NCBI RefSeq assembly: GCF_963678635.1
Contig: NC_087068.1
Location: 8,624,027 to 8,688,026, forward strand
From: Symsagittifera roscoffensis
Lineage: Eukaryota > Xenacoelomorpha > Acoela > Convolutidae
Direction: 5' to 3'
DNA: 64,000 nucleotides
The stretch's first letter is position 1, and every line of letters starts with the position of its first letter. This document shows, piece by piece, positions 12,230-23,310 of this stretch. The translations under genes were made by a program, and so were the position numbers. Under the pieces are notes generated by a model. The model made no database searches, was not told the origin of the DNA, and saw nothing but the letters and a program-made list of their open reading frames with translations.

Positions 12230-12345
12230 CAGCACTTCAATTCACTTTATGACAAGGTGGCAGGTACTAAACAAATTGGCAACAAAGCTACAGACAGCTT
12301 CAATGTCGGCAATCAATAAAAATCAAACCTCAAACTAACAGATAA
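12230..12345 (-). repeat. Copy 1 of an outer repeat flanking nested retroelements
   Basis: The block containing GTGGCAGGTACTAA...CAATCAATAAAAATCAAAC...AACTAACAGA is repeated at 23194-23310 in the same orientation with substitutions. The two copies probably are ends (LTR pieces) of a minus-strand retroelement whose interior lies between them. Confidence 0.5.
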
Positions 12346-12359
12346 TAATTTATACAAAC

Positions 12360-12601
12360 TGTCTTCCGGTCAGATTGGCAAACATAGCAACTAGTTTATA
12401 TTATAGTTAGCTCTCTGCGTTGAGCTGGTCAGTTGACCTTGGTTGATGTTACGAAAAAGCAACATCACGATATGTTGAATTGAACATAAATAAAGACTTT
12501 ACAAACTAGTTGTTTTATTTGTGCTCTCAGTTACGAGCTATTCGTCGTTTACCAATCCGTTCGGATTCAATATTGAAGAGATCCTACACTGCGGTATGAC
12601 A
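12360..12601 (+). repeat. 5' LTR of the decayed gypsy element
   Basis: Begins TGTCTTCCGGTCAGATTGGC and ends ...GGTATGACA directly before the primer-binding site, giving TG...CA ends and a length of 242 bp. The start matches the 3' LTR start at 18914 (TGTGATCCGGTCGGATTGAC) with several differences. An AATAAA occurs at about 12488. Confidence 0.75.
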
Positions 12602-12623
12602 TGGCGCAGTCAGCAGGATTCAG
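12602..12623 (+). promoter_or_regulatory. tRNA primer-binding site
   Basis: TGGCGCAGTCAGCAGGATTC directly follows the LTR. Its complement ends in CCA and contains a GAATCC T-arm-like stretch, as expected for the 3' end of a cellular tRNA that primes minus-strand synthesis. The tRNA identity is not determined. Confidence 0.65.
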
Positions 12624-13714
12624 AAAAAAATCCGCATAAAATTGATTCATTTTGGGGAAAAGCTTCAGCGGAACCGCCATAAGAATGGGCCAAGTGGGCC
12701 GCGATCGTCGAATTGACAGTATTCGCGAAAGACGGGATCGAAGTTCGAAATTTATTACGCGACAAACCTGAAGTCGCTGATCCAACAGAACCGATTTTAG
12801 AAGTTTAAATAACAGGGGAAACTGAGGCACAACGGAAAAACGGAGAAGTTAGAAACCAAGAAAAACGCGTTGGATGGGAGAACAAATGCTTAAAAGCTCG
12901 TGAAAAGGAGCTTTGTGTAACTCAGTACCATGGGAAGAAGCAGATGCAAAACTGAGAAGTTATTTGTTCCTTCGTCTGGTCACAGAAGGATAAAGACAGG
13001 TACAACAAAAAGCCCAGAGTTAAACATACAACGTACAACAACAAAAGCACAAATTCGAGTGTTAGAAGATTTTTTCGCCACAGAAAGAGAAATCGCATTC
13101 GAAAGATACAACTTCTTTTGTCGTAAACAGAAGAAAAAATTAATCGTTAGAACAAATTCATGCTGATTTAGTGGAACTTGCATCACGAGCAGACTGCGGG
13201 CTCGCAAGAATGAATGGGTTCGGGACATATTAACCGCACACATGCTTAACGAAAATGTCACAGAGGAATTGTTGGCAGAAACCAGCCCACCACAGGACGC
13301 ATATGAAAATGCCATCAGACGTGAAAAAGATATTGAACATAGCAGAACTATGAAACCAAATCCGTCCGGATTTATAACATCATCTGCTATCAAACAAGAA
13401 CCAATGAGTTACATTCAACATCGAGGCCTGGGCGAAAACCAAAACAGAAACACACAAATTAGCATGTCACAAAAGCAATGCTATGCGAGTGGAAAAAATT
13501 GGGGAACCAATCATTTACAAAATTGCCAAGTGAAAAAAAAACTTGCGCTAAATGTGCGAAACGGGGACATTTTGCGAAAGCAGGTAGATCGAAAAATGTC
13601 AATTTCCTACAAAATAACAACGATGATCCCCATAATAAAGAAGACGATAAAAATCAGAATATAAAAGAGAATGACCCAGTGGCATTTGCCGAGTTTACGT
13701 CGCAGAATGGATAA
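12624..13714 (+). pseudogene. gag: Gag remnant with damaged zinc knuckle
   Basis: Coding traces jump between frames. Near 12690-12810 is a Gag-like piece (WAKWAAIVELTVFAKDG...LLRDKPEVADP) ending in a stop. At 13242-13400 is the helical segment that normally precedes the nucleocapsid (NVTEELLAETSPPQDAYENA). At about 13540-13585 is a CCHC knuckle reading CAKCAKRGHFAKA, where the final cysteine is replaced by alanine. Nucleic-acid binding would be impaired even without the frame breaks. Confidence 0.7.
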
Positions 13715-13740
13715 AAGAATTACTAAGAGATAAGTTTTTC

Positions 13741-14209
13741 ATGTTGGCAATTGCCGAAGCATTCGAAATCAAAACGTCAGCGAAAATTACTGACGAAAAT
13801 TTAAATGGACATATCGTGAAACTCAAAACAAACTCTTTTCTTGCTATTGCGGATTCTGGCAGTCCGTTATCCTTCCCTAGCGAGGCAACGCACGCCGTTT
13901 ACAATAAACGACGACTCAACAGTGTTCAAAAACACCCCCACGGAGGACATTGCACGAAATCGAGCTTGTTACATTGGGAAAATTATTTTTACCAAAAGGA
14001 CGATTAATCATCGCAATCGAATTGGGATGGGGGGGGGTTGGGCAATCCATTTAGTTTCATTTATTGTGGTGGACTACCAAAAAGCAAATATACTCGGTCG
14101 AAACCTACTAGCGCAAATTGGGATAAAGTTCATACAAGAAAAACCTCAAAATCACCAAATACTAAGTACATATGAGGGGGAGGAGTTAAATATAGAAATA
14201 AAACAGTGA
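13741..14209 (+). pseudogene. Retroviral-type aspartic protease remnant
   Basis: The catalytic DSG triad codes at 13852-13860 within FLAIADSGSPLSF. The distal ILGRNLLAQIGIKF block, the counterpart of the ILG flap/substrate element, is in another frame near 14080-14140. At least one indel separates them, so the domain is dead. Confidence 0.65.
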
Positions 14210-14229
14210 GTGAAGAAAAAACCCGCGCA

Positions 14230-15068
14230 ACTATGCATCCGAATAGGAAAAAGCAAAAAAACACGTGATTAAAACGCAGTGTACACCAAACGTAACAACT
14301 ATTCAACAAAAGGGTCGCAGAAACCCCATTCACCTCCAAGAAAAAGTTGAGACAGAATTAAGCAAATTGATAGACCAGAATAGTATTGTGAAATTAGATT
14401 AGTGTTCAGACAAAAAAATCATCAGCCTGACCATCATTATCGTCAAAAGGATGAAACGGTAAAATTCGCACTAGATTCGAAGAAAATTAACAAATTCATC
14501 CACAGAAATAAATTTAAAAAGTGAAATATAGTGCTACTTCTAGAAAACATCGCACAAACAATAAAATTTAACACAAAAGAACAACATTGTTCTCGTCATT
14601 AGAAGTACGCTATGCTTAATCGCAAATCCCTTTGGATACAAAAACCCGCGAACAAAGCAACTTTAACCTCATCGGGGATTTGCCACGGGAACCTACCAAT
14701 TTCAAACAGGTTTTTATGGCCTCACTGATTTGCCGGCAGAATTCCAAAAAGCAATCGATCTTACGCTAACAAATTGCAGAAACATGTATGCATATCTCGA
14801 CGACATACTTATTGTTACCAAAGGACCAAAGGATGTACACAAAAACACATTGCGGCAAGTCCTAAAGAATTTCAATGAAGAAAATCTCGCCATTTCGATA
14901 GAAAAATGGATATTTGCGCGTAAGCAAATTGAATGTCTCGGGTATAAAAAAGATAGCGAGGGAACGACACCCTTAATAAGAACAGAAGCCATAGAAAGAT
15001 TATCTCCACCTACAACATTCAAACAACTAAAAAGTTTCATGGGTTCTATACATCACCTTACAAGATAG
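14230..15068 (+). pseudogene. Reverse transcriptase remnant
   Basis: The best piece is 14730-15068, with the polymerase active site YAYLDDILIVTKG (YLDD) and the downstream ECLGYKK...TTPLIRTEAIERL...KQLKSFMGSIHHLTR block typical of Ty3/gypsy RT. The region before it (around 14290-14720) carries fingers/palm traces such as ELSKLIDQNSIVKL with many stops. Confidence 0.75.
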
Positions 15069-15073
15069 ATTCC

Positions 15074-15600
15074 TCATCCGGTACAAACTACCGCGGTACT
15101 ACGTCCACTACTAAAAAACACAGAAAAACACAAAACATTAGACTGGTCATCAGAACATGAATGAACTTTCATAAAGATTAAAAAATTGGTCGTCGACATT
15201 ACACAAAATAAACATTTTGACCAAAACCTTGAAACACGCGTAGTCTGTGACGCATCAACCTCAAAGTTAAAAGCTGCCCTAGAACAAATCACATCACAAG
15301 TTTGGGTGGCAATCGAAAATGCTTCAAGATTTTCAAATTTCATGGCAGAAACTTACTCAGTAAACGAGCTAGAACTCTTGGAGGTCGTTTGAGCATTAGA
15401 CCACTTCCAATACTACTTACACGGGAACAATTTTACGGTCATTACAGATCATCAAGTTTTAATCAGCGCACCAAACGCAAAAGAGCGCACAAAAACTAGT
15501 CAAAGTAGACTAACCAGATGGATCGATCGGTTAATCCCTTTTAACTTTGACATAAAACGTTTGGCGGGTAATAAAATGGGATTAATTTAGTATATGTCCC
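15074..15600 (+). pseudogene. RNase H remnant
   Basis: CDASTSKLKAALEQ gives the first catalytic aspartate. After an in-frame stop, HFQYYLHGNNFTVITDHQVL and the FNFDIKRLAGNKM block follow in order. These are the canonical Ty3/gypsy RNase H signatures, broken by at least one stop after LEVV at about 15392. Confidence 0.72.
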
Positions 15601-16599
15601 AAAATCCAGTTGGAAGAGCAAAACCCCATAGTGAGTACGATGAGGATTTTGTTGTGGTGTCAGTCAAGTCATTCATAGCTAATCTTGAGATGGTTGACTA
15701 CCTAATCTTAAACCAACTAGCCAATAAAAAATAGCACCGTATCGACTGATCAAAAAACGCGCGGAAAATGAAACAACGCTAACAAGGCAACTCAATTCTC
15801 AGTTGCATTCCAAGCAATTCACTCACCGCGTAAACGGTCAAATATTTCAACAAGATCAAATTCATTTGCTCACAAATTCTTCCAAAATAAAGTCGGAAAC
15901 TGAATCACCGAACAGAAAAACTGATTTTGTGAATTACACACAAACATTGATAAGAATAGAAAAAATGCGAAAACGATATCATCTTCGAGGGTTCGAAGGA
16001 GAATTTATCTCAAGAGAGGATAACACAAATCGTAGTAAAAACAACCAATCGACGAACAGATAGGAGAGCCTTTTAGACCCGAGATGGTATAGACGAAGGC
16101 CAAAGGACAATCAGATAAACACAGACACCACATCAAAAACAGCCACAATCCAGGACGCAAGACGAAACATTGAACGTGCAACGCAGAAGAAGAAAGTATC
16201 AACATTTCCAAAAAGCGTTTTCAGTGACAACAGCAAAACTTCACGATAAAAAAAATAGAGAAACAAATGCAAACAACGAAACTACACGCTAACAAACAAA
16301 CGACCCGACCAAGACAGCATCCTCCTCATTACAAACGGAGTCAACGACGCTTAATACTGACACTCAAACTGAGCTGTAAATCGAGACTATTGATATTTAC
16401 GAGTATTGCGTGGGCCGCGTGGACAGAAACACTAGTACATTTGGATGCCAGTCATGGATTGAAAACATAAGGACTCGTAACTACAGACAACGAGGAAACC
16501 AGCACGGAAACTGAAGAGGACACACCGTTGTACAGAAAAAACCTACAAAAAGTCATAGGAGATAGCTTTTTCGCCGCCGCAACCCGAAAAAACAGGAAT
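15601..16599. other. Pol spacer between RNase H and integrase, decayed
   Basis: Short frames at 15803-16063 and 16267-16470 are rich in Lys, Gln and Thr but show no domain. This should correspond to the RNase H-integrase linker, with probable extra decayed or inserted material. Confidence 0.4.
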
Positions 16600-17766
16600 A
16601 TGTAACCACTCGTTAACTTCGTGAAAAAACGAGACTGGAAAGCAATCAAAATGTGATTTGGACAGTACTGGTACAACATACGACACCGCCTTCAGATACG
16701 GGACGATTTGCCTGCTCATAGACGTACGAATTGTATTTCCTACACAACTTCGCCAGGCAATACTTGACAGCTTGCACCTGAAACAACCCAGAATTGGCAG
16801 CCATGCTTGACCTTTGCCAGCGCATCTGATTCCCACACATCCACCGATCAATTGTGCAAATGGCACAAGGATGTCGTCAGTGTACGGAGCAAGGTAAGAA
16901 CTTGAAACCAATAATAGGGAAAGAACACTCATTCCCAATGGAACTGGTTGTCTAACCTAATGAAGAGGTACAATTAGATTTTGCAGGACCGCTCCCTGAC
17001 GAACTAAACAAAGATGCATATATTTAAATTGCGATAGACATGTGGTCAAAATTCCCAACTGCAAAAGTAGTTTAGAACACGACAGCGGACGTCTCCTTAA
17101 AATTTATGCAACGCTACATATCAAACAACGGAGTACCAGGTAAAATAAGATGCAATAAAGCACAAACACTTCGAGCCAAAAAATTCACGTTTTTGCAAAT
17201 CAGACAACATAAAACTCCTCTTTGCACCGGTTGATGATCACAGATCCAAAGGTGTGGATGAAAGATTAATACAAACACTTAAACGGCGACTCTGAATTAT
17301 GAGAATTGACGAAAACCACACCCCGTTCAAATTAGCCTCGGATGTCGCAAAAAATATCAAAAGGAAACGTATAACTCCACACGGTATAACAAAAATAACG
17401 CCATTTGAAGCACATATGGGTCGTAAAGCTAATATTCTACTTTACAAAATAGCAACAAACAGTTCACCTAACAATTTGAATTGGGAAAACGCCAAACACG
17501 CTTGTTTAGATCGAAAATTCCTGCTGCACCCTCCAATCCCGGCAGGAATCTTGCACGACCTACAGAAATGGTCTGAAGATAAGGTCACGATAAAAAGAAG
17601 AAACCCGGAGCCTGCACTCGTCAAACACACTCCAGTTATAGACAACAACCTGCGACCAAACACAGGTGTGAAAACTGGGCGAACGTTAGATATTGAGAAA
17701 GAAAAATTAAATGTAAGAAGTAAAGGTATTCAACAACAAGTTGAACCAAAAATGAAAAAAGAATAG
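16600..17766 (+). pseudogene. Integrase remnant
   Basis: A CRQC pair near 16870 marks the end of the HHCC zinc module. The core begins VQLDFAGPLPDE...IAIDMWSKFPTAKVV (first Asp). The second acidic residue is damaged: the motif that normally reads TDxAxxLRAKKF has Asn in place of Asp (about 17150). GVDERLIQTLKRRL holds the glutamate. The intact piece 17299-17766 is the C-terminal part. Several stops occur before it. Confidence 0.75.
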
Positions 17767-18912
17767 AAAAAGTAGCACGGAAAACAATTAGACTAGCAAT
17801 GAAGGTAAAAGAACCACATACAAAAATACAAAACTAATGATGGGAAATTACTAAAATACACGCCACACACAGCGTGGGTACAAACAAAAGGGAAAAAACC
17901 AAGACTACTAAAGAAAAAGTGGGATTGCGTTTGTTTTTAACCCCTTAATCTACGGTCTCTGCCGACCGTCACGACTTAGCGACTATGTGGCAATTAAATT
18001 CGCTCGGACAACAGGACCGTGTTTGCGTTTTTTGGATATCGAGAACCCTAACGCACCACAACATCCTATGTTCCGAGAGGATGCAATGGGACTCCCAGTG
18101 AAACTAGCTCGGTAGGAAATTCAAAAAAGCCCGGAAAAAGAACACGGGGAAAACCACCACATCAACTTCTGAAAACACAGCACCATCACCAAAGCTGATA
18201 AACAAAAAGAAAACATCGGAAACCGCCAAATTACTGCCACCGAAGAGAAAGTCGGGTCGAGTCAGACAATCAACTCTAGCCGGGGTACTGGGGAGCCCGG
18301 TCCCGATAAATGCCATAGGACATCTAGCTCAATCACCGACAAAGATGTCTCAGTAGAGTCCCCAACGGACAAAACAGCAGAAAAATTAAACGATAACAAT
18401 TCAACCGTCTCAACGTCTGAGCGTGAAACCAGCCTTAAAAGCCCCTTTCCAGAAATGGGATTCCATGAAAAGTCACCGGAGTATCAAGCCTGCGTAAAAT
18501 TTCTGGAGGCCATCAAACCGAAACAAAAGAAAGAAGAACACCAGCAAATTGAGATTATCGACCTGGTATTCCCTGCAGAAAGCCCACGGAAAAAGCAGAA
18601 TATGGAGGTTCTCGTCGTAACGAATATACCTACTAAGGAACTCGCAAACACAGAGCCAGATGATAAAAGAGATGACCTTGAGGAACACCAAGAGAAACAA
18701 CAAAAAGATGATCAAGACAATGATGGTGAAATAAAACAAGATGGAAGACTACAACAAGATGGAAGAAAAGAAAAAGGAAAGTTATAGAAGTCGTTTAGTC
18801 CAACGAGGACTTAAAACTCAACATTGTCCTCATGGGTCATAAGAACTCCGGTACTACTGGAACCTAAAACTCGAATTTTAATTTGTGTTTTTTTTTCCTC
18901 ACAAGAGGGTGA
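17767..18912 (+). pseudogene. Post-integrase charged tail
   Basis: Lys/Glu/Asp/Gln-rich coding traces continue downstream of integrase, ending in a 110-codon piece at 18455-18787 whose C-terminus is strongly charged (DDKRDDLEEHQEKQQKDDQD). No domain is recognised. It could be the element's Pol C-terminus or a lost third ORF. No envelope signature is seen. Confidence 0.4.
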
Positions 18913-18958
18913 ATGTGATCCGGTCGGATTGACAAAGTTAGCAACTAATTTATATTAG
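18901..18958 (+). repeat. PPT and truncated 3' LTR
   Basis: A purine run ACAAGAGGGTGAA ends at 18913, followed by TGTGATCCGGTCGGATTGAC, which aligns with the 5' LTR start. Similarity stops after about 45 bp at TTTATATTAGG, so most of the 3' LTR is missing here. Confidence 0.65.
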
Positions 18959-19740
18959 GGCTTATACTCTTCCTGGGCTTTCACGGGTCTATCGCAAATT
19001 TTTGACGGATCTATCGCAACTTTGATTTCTCATTGTTTTCAACCGAAACTCATTCCCTCTTCACTGTTCCCTCTTCAACAATATGGTCAATCATGAGAAC
19101 CCGCACCCCCCCCCCCACTTAGTTTAAAACCTCGTTTTTGATGAGCAAGGTGCTCTAAATTGAGCAAAAGCACTGTTAATTACTTTAATTTTGATTAAAA
19201 AAAAGTTTTAACATGTTTCTGAACATCTTGCCGTTTATAAAAAAAATGGTTTTCATACAATTTTCCTATATGGAAATTGACTGATGAGCATTTTATTATG
19301 TTCAAACCAAATTTTCATTTTTGATGAGCAATGTGCTTCAAATTGAGCAAAAGTACTCTTAAATAATTAAAATTTGTTTATAAACAAGTTTTAACAAGTT
19401 TCAGAAAATCTTGCCTTTCATGAAAAAATGGTTATCATACAATTTTCATATATGGAAATTGTAGGATAACCATTTTTTTCCAAAAACATAAACGTAGTTA
19501 TTTTTCATTACCAGACTGTTTTATTTGGTTCAAATAGCCGGAGAAACTGTATTGAATCTTTTTTCAATGTTTTTTTGAAATTGTATGAAAATTGTATGAT
19601 TAGCTTTTTTCATTACATTTGATGTAGGAAATTGTAAGATAAGCATTTTCGGTGTGGGGAAATGTAAGATAAGCATTTTCGGTTTATGGAGGTCAACCCG
19701 GGTAGTATTTCAACTGCTTCTTAGCGTCACATTACATTTC
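18959..19740. repeat. Tandem duplication, period about 181 bp
   Basis: The block beginning TTTTTGATGAGCAAGGTGCT at about 19136 recurs at about 19316 as TTTTTGATGAGCAATGTGCT, and both run on to CATACAATTTTC(C/A)TATATGG. Further on, GTAAGATAAGCATTTTCGGT appears twice near 19640-19685. No gene is visible. Confidence 0.65.
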
Positions 19741-19779
19741 CAGGCCTTTTTGTTGGTTATAATCGGTTTTCTTTATAAC

Positions 19780-20012
19780 ACCGCTCAAAAACCGCGTAAA
19801 AGCCGCTCAAATCTTGCTTGAAAAACCGTTGAGCAAAATGAGCGGTTTTTGAGCGGTTTTTTAAGCAAGATTTGAGCGGTTTGAGCGGTTTTTCCAAAAA
19901 AAAACGCCCAAACCGCTCAAACCGCTCAAATCTTGCTGGAAAACCGCTCAAACCGCTCAAATCTTGCTGGAAAACCGCTCAAACCGCCCATATCTTGAGC
20001 GGTTTTTGAGCG
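19780..20012. repeat. Palindromic AAACCGCTC repeat array
   Basis: Units AAACCGCTCAAATCTTGCT(T/G)GA occur at least four times on the plus strand, with reverse-complement units (GAGCGGTTT, AGCAAGATTTGAGCGG) at about 19838-19895 between them. The array can fold into long hairpins. Confidence 0.75.
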
Positions 20013-21127
20013 GGATCTCGACCCGGGTAACCCCGTTTCGTTTTTGCGAAATTTACCAGATGCCTATTCATCCTGGATTGAATCTTGCCAGTCTTGAGTT
20101 AAATACGTGACCATACGCTGTTTTCTTGATCGTCTCGTTTCTTTATAGCGCCCTTCTCCGCAGGCAGGCTCCCTTCGCGCTCGGGTACCCGTTCAGATGG
20201 CTCTTCCACGATTTTCTCCCGTGGCTTATCTCGGCTGGTGTTTTTTTAATCTTCGGTTCGTGGTGCGTCTTCGTTTTCGTTTCGCTCGTCGACTTCTAGC
20301 TCGGCTCCTCCGCCCTACTGGTACCCCGTACGGCATCATTTGCGCTCTTCCTTGCTTCTAACCCAAATGTCAGTGATGTCGGCTCAAATGATGACCCTGT
20401 GTCAGAGTCATTGTCCCAATTTTGCGTTTGTGACTTTCGGTCGCTCATCATAGTCGGCTTCGATGTCCCTGTTTTCCTTTGTAGTTTCTTCTCAATTTCG
20501 CAACTCTGCCGGCAACGGCCCTGTCAGTAACACTTTCGAGTAGGACTTCTTTGGTGTTTTTTTTTTAATTCGGCCACTCTACTTTTTCCAAGGACAGGTC
20601 CTTTTTATCACCAATGTGAAAGTCAATCACGTGCTGCACCAGGTAAGCCTCCATAACATGCACTTTCTCCTCATGATCTGGGTCTTTTGCTCCTCCTTCA
20701 GCTGCCGGTCGGGCTTGTAGTTGGCTTTAAGTAGCTTAAAATTGATTAGTCGTTCCTTCACGATTTTACACTCTCTCGGATTGACACTCATCACTATTTA
20801 GAACACCGTCAAGTAAAACTCACCTTTCAATGTTGACTTTATCGAGATAAAAAAATAACCCTTTGCAGTGGATTTCGCGCTTGTTAATGCTTTCAAGTTT
20901 GCGTCCACAGCTGCAATTACCGAGCTGCTTCCACTGGTAATTAATATCTAGATGGTGAGAGAGTAAGTTATTTTGTTTTTATTGGTTACGTTGATATTCA
21001 TGCTTGTAGGACTTCGATGAACTTGAGAAGACTTTTGATGAATGACATGATTTATTTGAATCACTCTCAGTAATAGCTCTTACTACTGTTTCGATTTTTG
21101 ATCTTTGAACTCCGATGTGTTGTGCGC
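20013..21127 (-). pseudogene. Decayed minus-strand coding remnant
   Basis: This stretch is richer in G+C than its flanks. On the minus strand it has broken charged frames, such as one starting near 20790 (MSVNPRECKIVKERLINFKL...) and frameshifted continuations with basic runs near 20290. I do not recognise the protein. Its position suggests it belongs to the same minus-strand retroelement as the Gag-like piece at 22061-23198. Confidence 0.35.
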
Positions 21128-21217
21128 GGCCGACATTTTAGCGCAAGTACTTCGGTCGTAATTCGTATGTCTTCTGCTCGGCCGACGTTTTAGCGCAAGT
21201 ACTTCGGTCGTAATTCT
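21128..21217. repeat. Short direct repeat, about 37-bp units 53 bp apart
   Basis: GGCCGAC(A/G)TTTTAGCGCAAG followed by TACTTCGGTCGTAATTC appears at 21128-21164 and 21181-21217 with one mismatch. Confidence 0.75.
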
Positions 21218-21933
21218 GCGGCAATTTTTTGCATAGTTTTTGCATACTGCATTCTGATTGATTCAGCAGTTATGATTGAACTTTGTCCCGTAGAGTTTTT
21301 GAGTTTGGTGTATGCGAGGGACTGTCTGACAGAAGCTCTTTTAGCTGCTGTAAATGGTTTGTCATTTATGCTCAGGCAAGACGCTTCACCCAGTGAGAGG
21401 CTGGACAACCATTTTGCAATTTTTTTTTCGCGAACAGGATATAATCTTTAAAAAACAGGCCATAATAATTTTCAAAAATTGAGAAGAACTCTCCTGTCTA
21501 ACTACGCAGTAACACGGCTAATCTTTGTTTCATTCCTTTTAAAAATTATATTCAATACCATTACCAGCGTTTTATGATCTGTTACGACCTAAACTATCGT
21601 CCGAATTTGTAGTTCTGAAAAGATCTGCCCCTACTCTAAGGATAACAACTTAACTAATTAGTCGAGTCATTCTTCACCGAAACACCATCGGCAAGACAAA
21701 GTATTTATCCGAAAAACTTCCAACTTCTCGATGTGCACTTGTTATAACAGTTGATCAATTTTTATTTTTCACCAGATCTTGAAGACTGATAGGTACTCAG
21801 CTTCCTTTTTATTTCACTGAAATTAGGTTTTTACGGTTTTCTGCTTGAATTTTGTGGTTCTAATTTTGTTCAACGCTGTCAAATACCTTATAGAATTTTT
21901 TACTGAAACGTTCCTGCACCCTTTTTGCTTCTC

Positions 21934-22013
21934 GCTCTCTCTCTCTCTCTCTCACTCACTCTCTCTCTCTCTCTCTCTCTCACTCACTCTCTCTCTCTCT
22001 CTCTCTCTCTCTG
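21934..22013. repeat. (CT)n microsatellite
   Basis: About 80 bp of CT repeats with two CACTCA interruptions. The apparent Ser/Leu protein read through it is an artefact. Confidence 0.9.
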
Positions 22014-22060
22014 AGCTACTTGCCACTGGTTATTCATCTCTTCCGACACGAATCCCTATT

Positions 22061-23198
22061 TCAATTGAAGGCCAAGCGCAAACATCCAGTCCCGTCAAGT
22101 GATTGTTGACTAAAAACATCGGACACCTTGATGACTGCATCTGTCGTCCGTCCAATGGGTTGCAGCGTGACTTTCAACTTTCCCATAAGCCCTATACGAA
22201 GTTGTTCCCATAAGGGGTCAGCTTCAAATCCTGCAATCCCAAGGTACGTTTGAGAATCCCTAAAATAGAAATTGAAATTGGCCATCCACTACCGATCAAT
22301 GCTTGGCTCGTTTTGCCGTTTATCCTCCGGGCCAGTTGAAATATCTCGTTTCCGTTCCATGCGGCCCGTTTCCCTAAATGTTCCTCGTCCGCACCTTTGG
22401 AATGGTTGCCTGTATCCCAACCGGGTTCCACTCACCGACTTTGTCTGGATTCTTAGCACCTATGCAGGTGCTGTAGCTAGACCGCTGCCCGACACTTTAT
22501 AGTTTTTGCCATACTCTCACCTCTCTCATATGATAGTGCAATTTGGCAGAATTCCTCCGGTGTCTTAGTAGATCTACATAATTCAGTTTGCGCATCCTTG
22601 ATCGATATTTTTACAAAAAAGACGTCACGTAGTACTCTTCTCTCCAGCGTTCCCAAATTGCACCGCGCTGCCAACCTGCCTAAAATCGAGTGAAAATACT
22701 TCAGCGTCTAATTCTACCGCTGCTTCCTAGACATTAAGTGATGAGTTTCAAGCGCTTCGTTCCGCTCCTTTTCCGGCCTTCAACGCATCTGGCATCCTAG
22801 TTTATCTTGTTAGTGCTAGACCCAAGTGAGATATTCAGTTGCGCAGTTCGTCTAGACCCTTAAACATAGATACAGGTTTGAAACCTGAGTTAGCTCTGCC
22901 TCTATTCGTTTTTTTCCAGCTCATCCGCAGTTTAAATCATAATCTTCGCTGCCGACAGTCCTTTATCAAAAAACTGACGTATGGTTGAACACATGCCTCG
23001 CCTTCTCTCCCCGGCGAAAAAAACTTCAAGTGCTCCCACAGCATTGTTGCCTCCGTGCACTTGTGAGGCAAAATGCCTTGATCCATAATGGGTTTTTTCA
23101 TTACCCGCTTTGTATCCTGCTTGCTGCGCTATGACGTATTCAGTACGCTGTTTTAGCGAACTTTGAAGTAGCGCTCCTGTTTTAACGCTCCATTTCAC
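22061..23198 (-). pseudogene. Retroelement Gag-like remnant
   Basis: Minus-strand frames overlap and are broken by stops. The clearest piece (22477-22674) reads RRVLRDVFFVKISIKDAQ, then ELCRSTKTPEEFCQIALSYE, like the helical C-terminal capsid segment of Ty3/gypsy Gag proteins. A further basic/aromatic block lies at 22932-23198. No zinc knuckle or polymerase is visible on this strand. The assignment rests on pattern only. Confidence 0.4.
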
Positions 23199-23310
23199 TG
23201 CATGTCAACGTGGCAGGTACTAATCAAAATGGCACCAAAGTGTAGTTCGAAGGGCGACAATCAATAAAAATCAAACTCAAAACTAACAGACACTAATTTA
23301 ATCTCACATC
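23194..23310 (-). repeat. Copy 2 of the outer repeat
   Basis: GTGGCAGGTACTAATCAAAA...CAATCAATAAAAATCAAAC...AACTAACAGA matches 12230-12345 in the same orientation. The Gag-like remnant reads leftward directly from it, which fits a 5' LTR end of a minus-strand element. Confidence 0.5.

Larger units (their letters stand above)
12360..18958 (+). mobile_element. Degenerate Ty3/gypsy LTR retrotransposon
   Basis: The order is 5' LTR, PBS, Gag with zinc knuckle, aspartic protease, RT, RNase H, integrase, lysine-rich tail, PPT, 3' LTR. This is the Ty3/gypsy order (integrase last). Every gene carries multiple stops and frameshifts, so no product of useful length can be made. The 3' LTR keeps only its first about 45 bp (TGTGATCCGGTCGGATT...) before unrelated sequence begins, so the right end is truncated or interrupted. 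It appears inserted next to one copy of the outer repeat. Confidence 0.85.

Noticed and set aside
18473..18739. Phe/Leu-rich minus-strand frame as a membrane protein.
   Set aside because: It is antisense to the Lys/Glu-rich plus-strand tail of the gypsy element, which automatically yields Phe/Leu codons.
21845..22102. Ser/Leu repeat protein.
   Set aside because: It is a translation of the (CT)n microsatellite.
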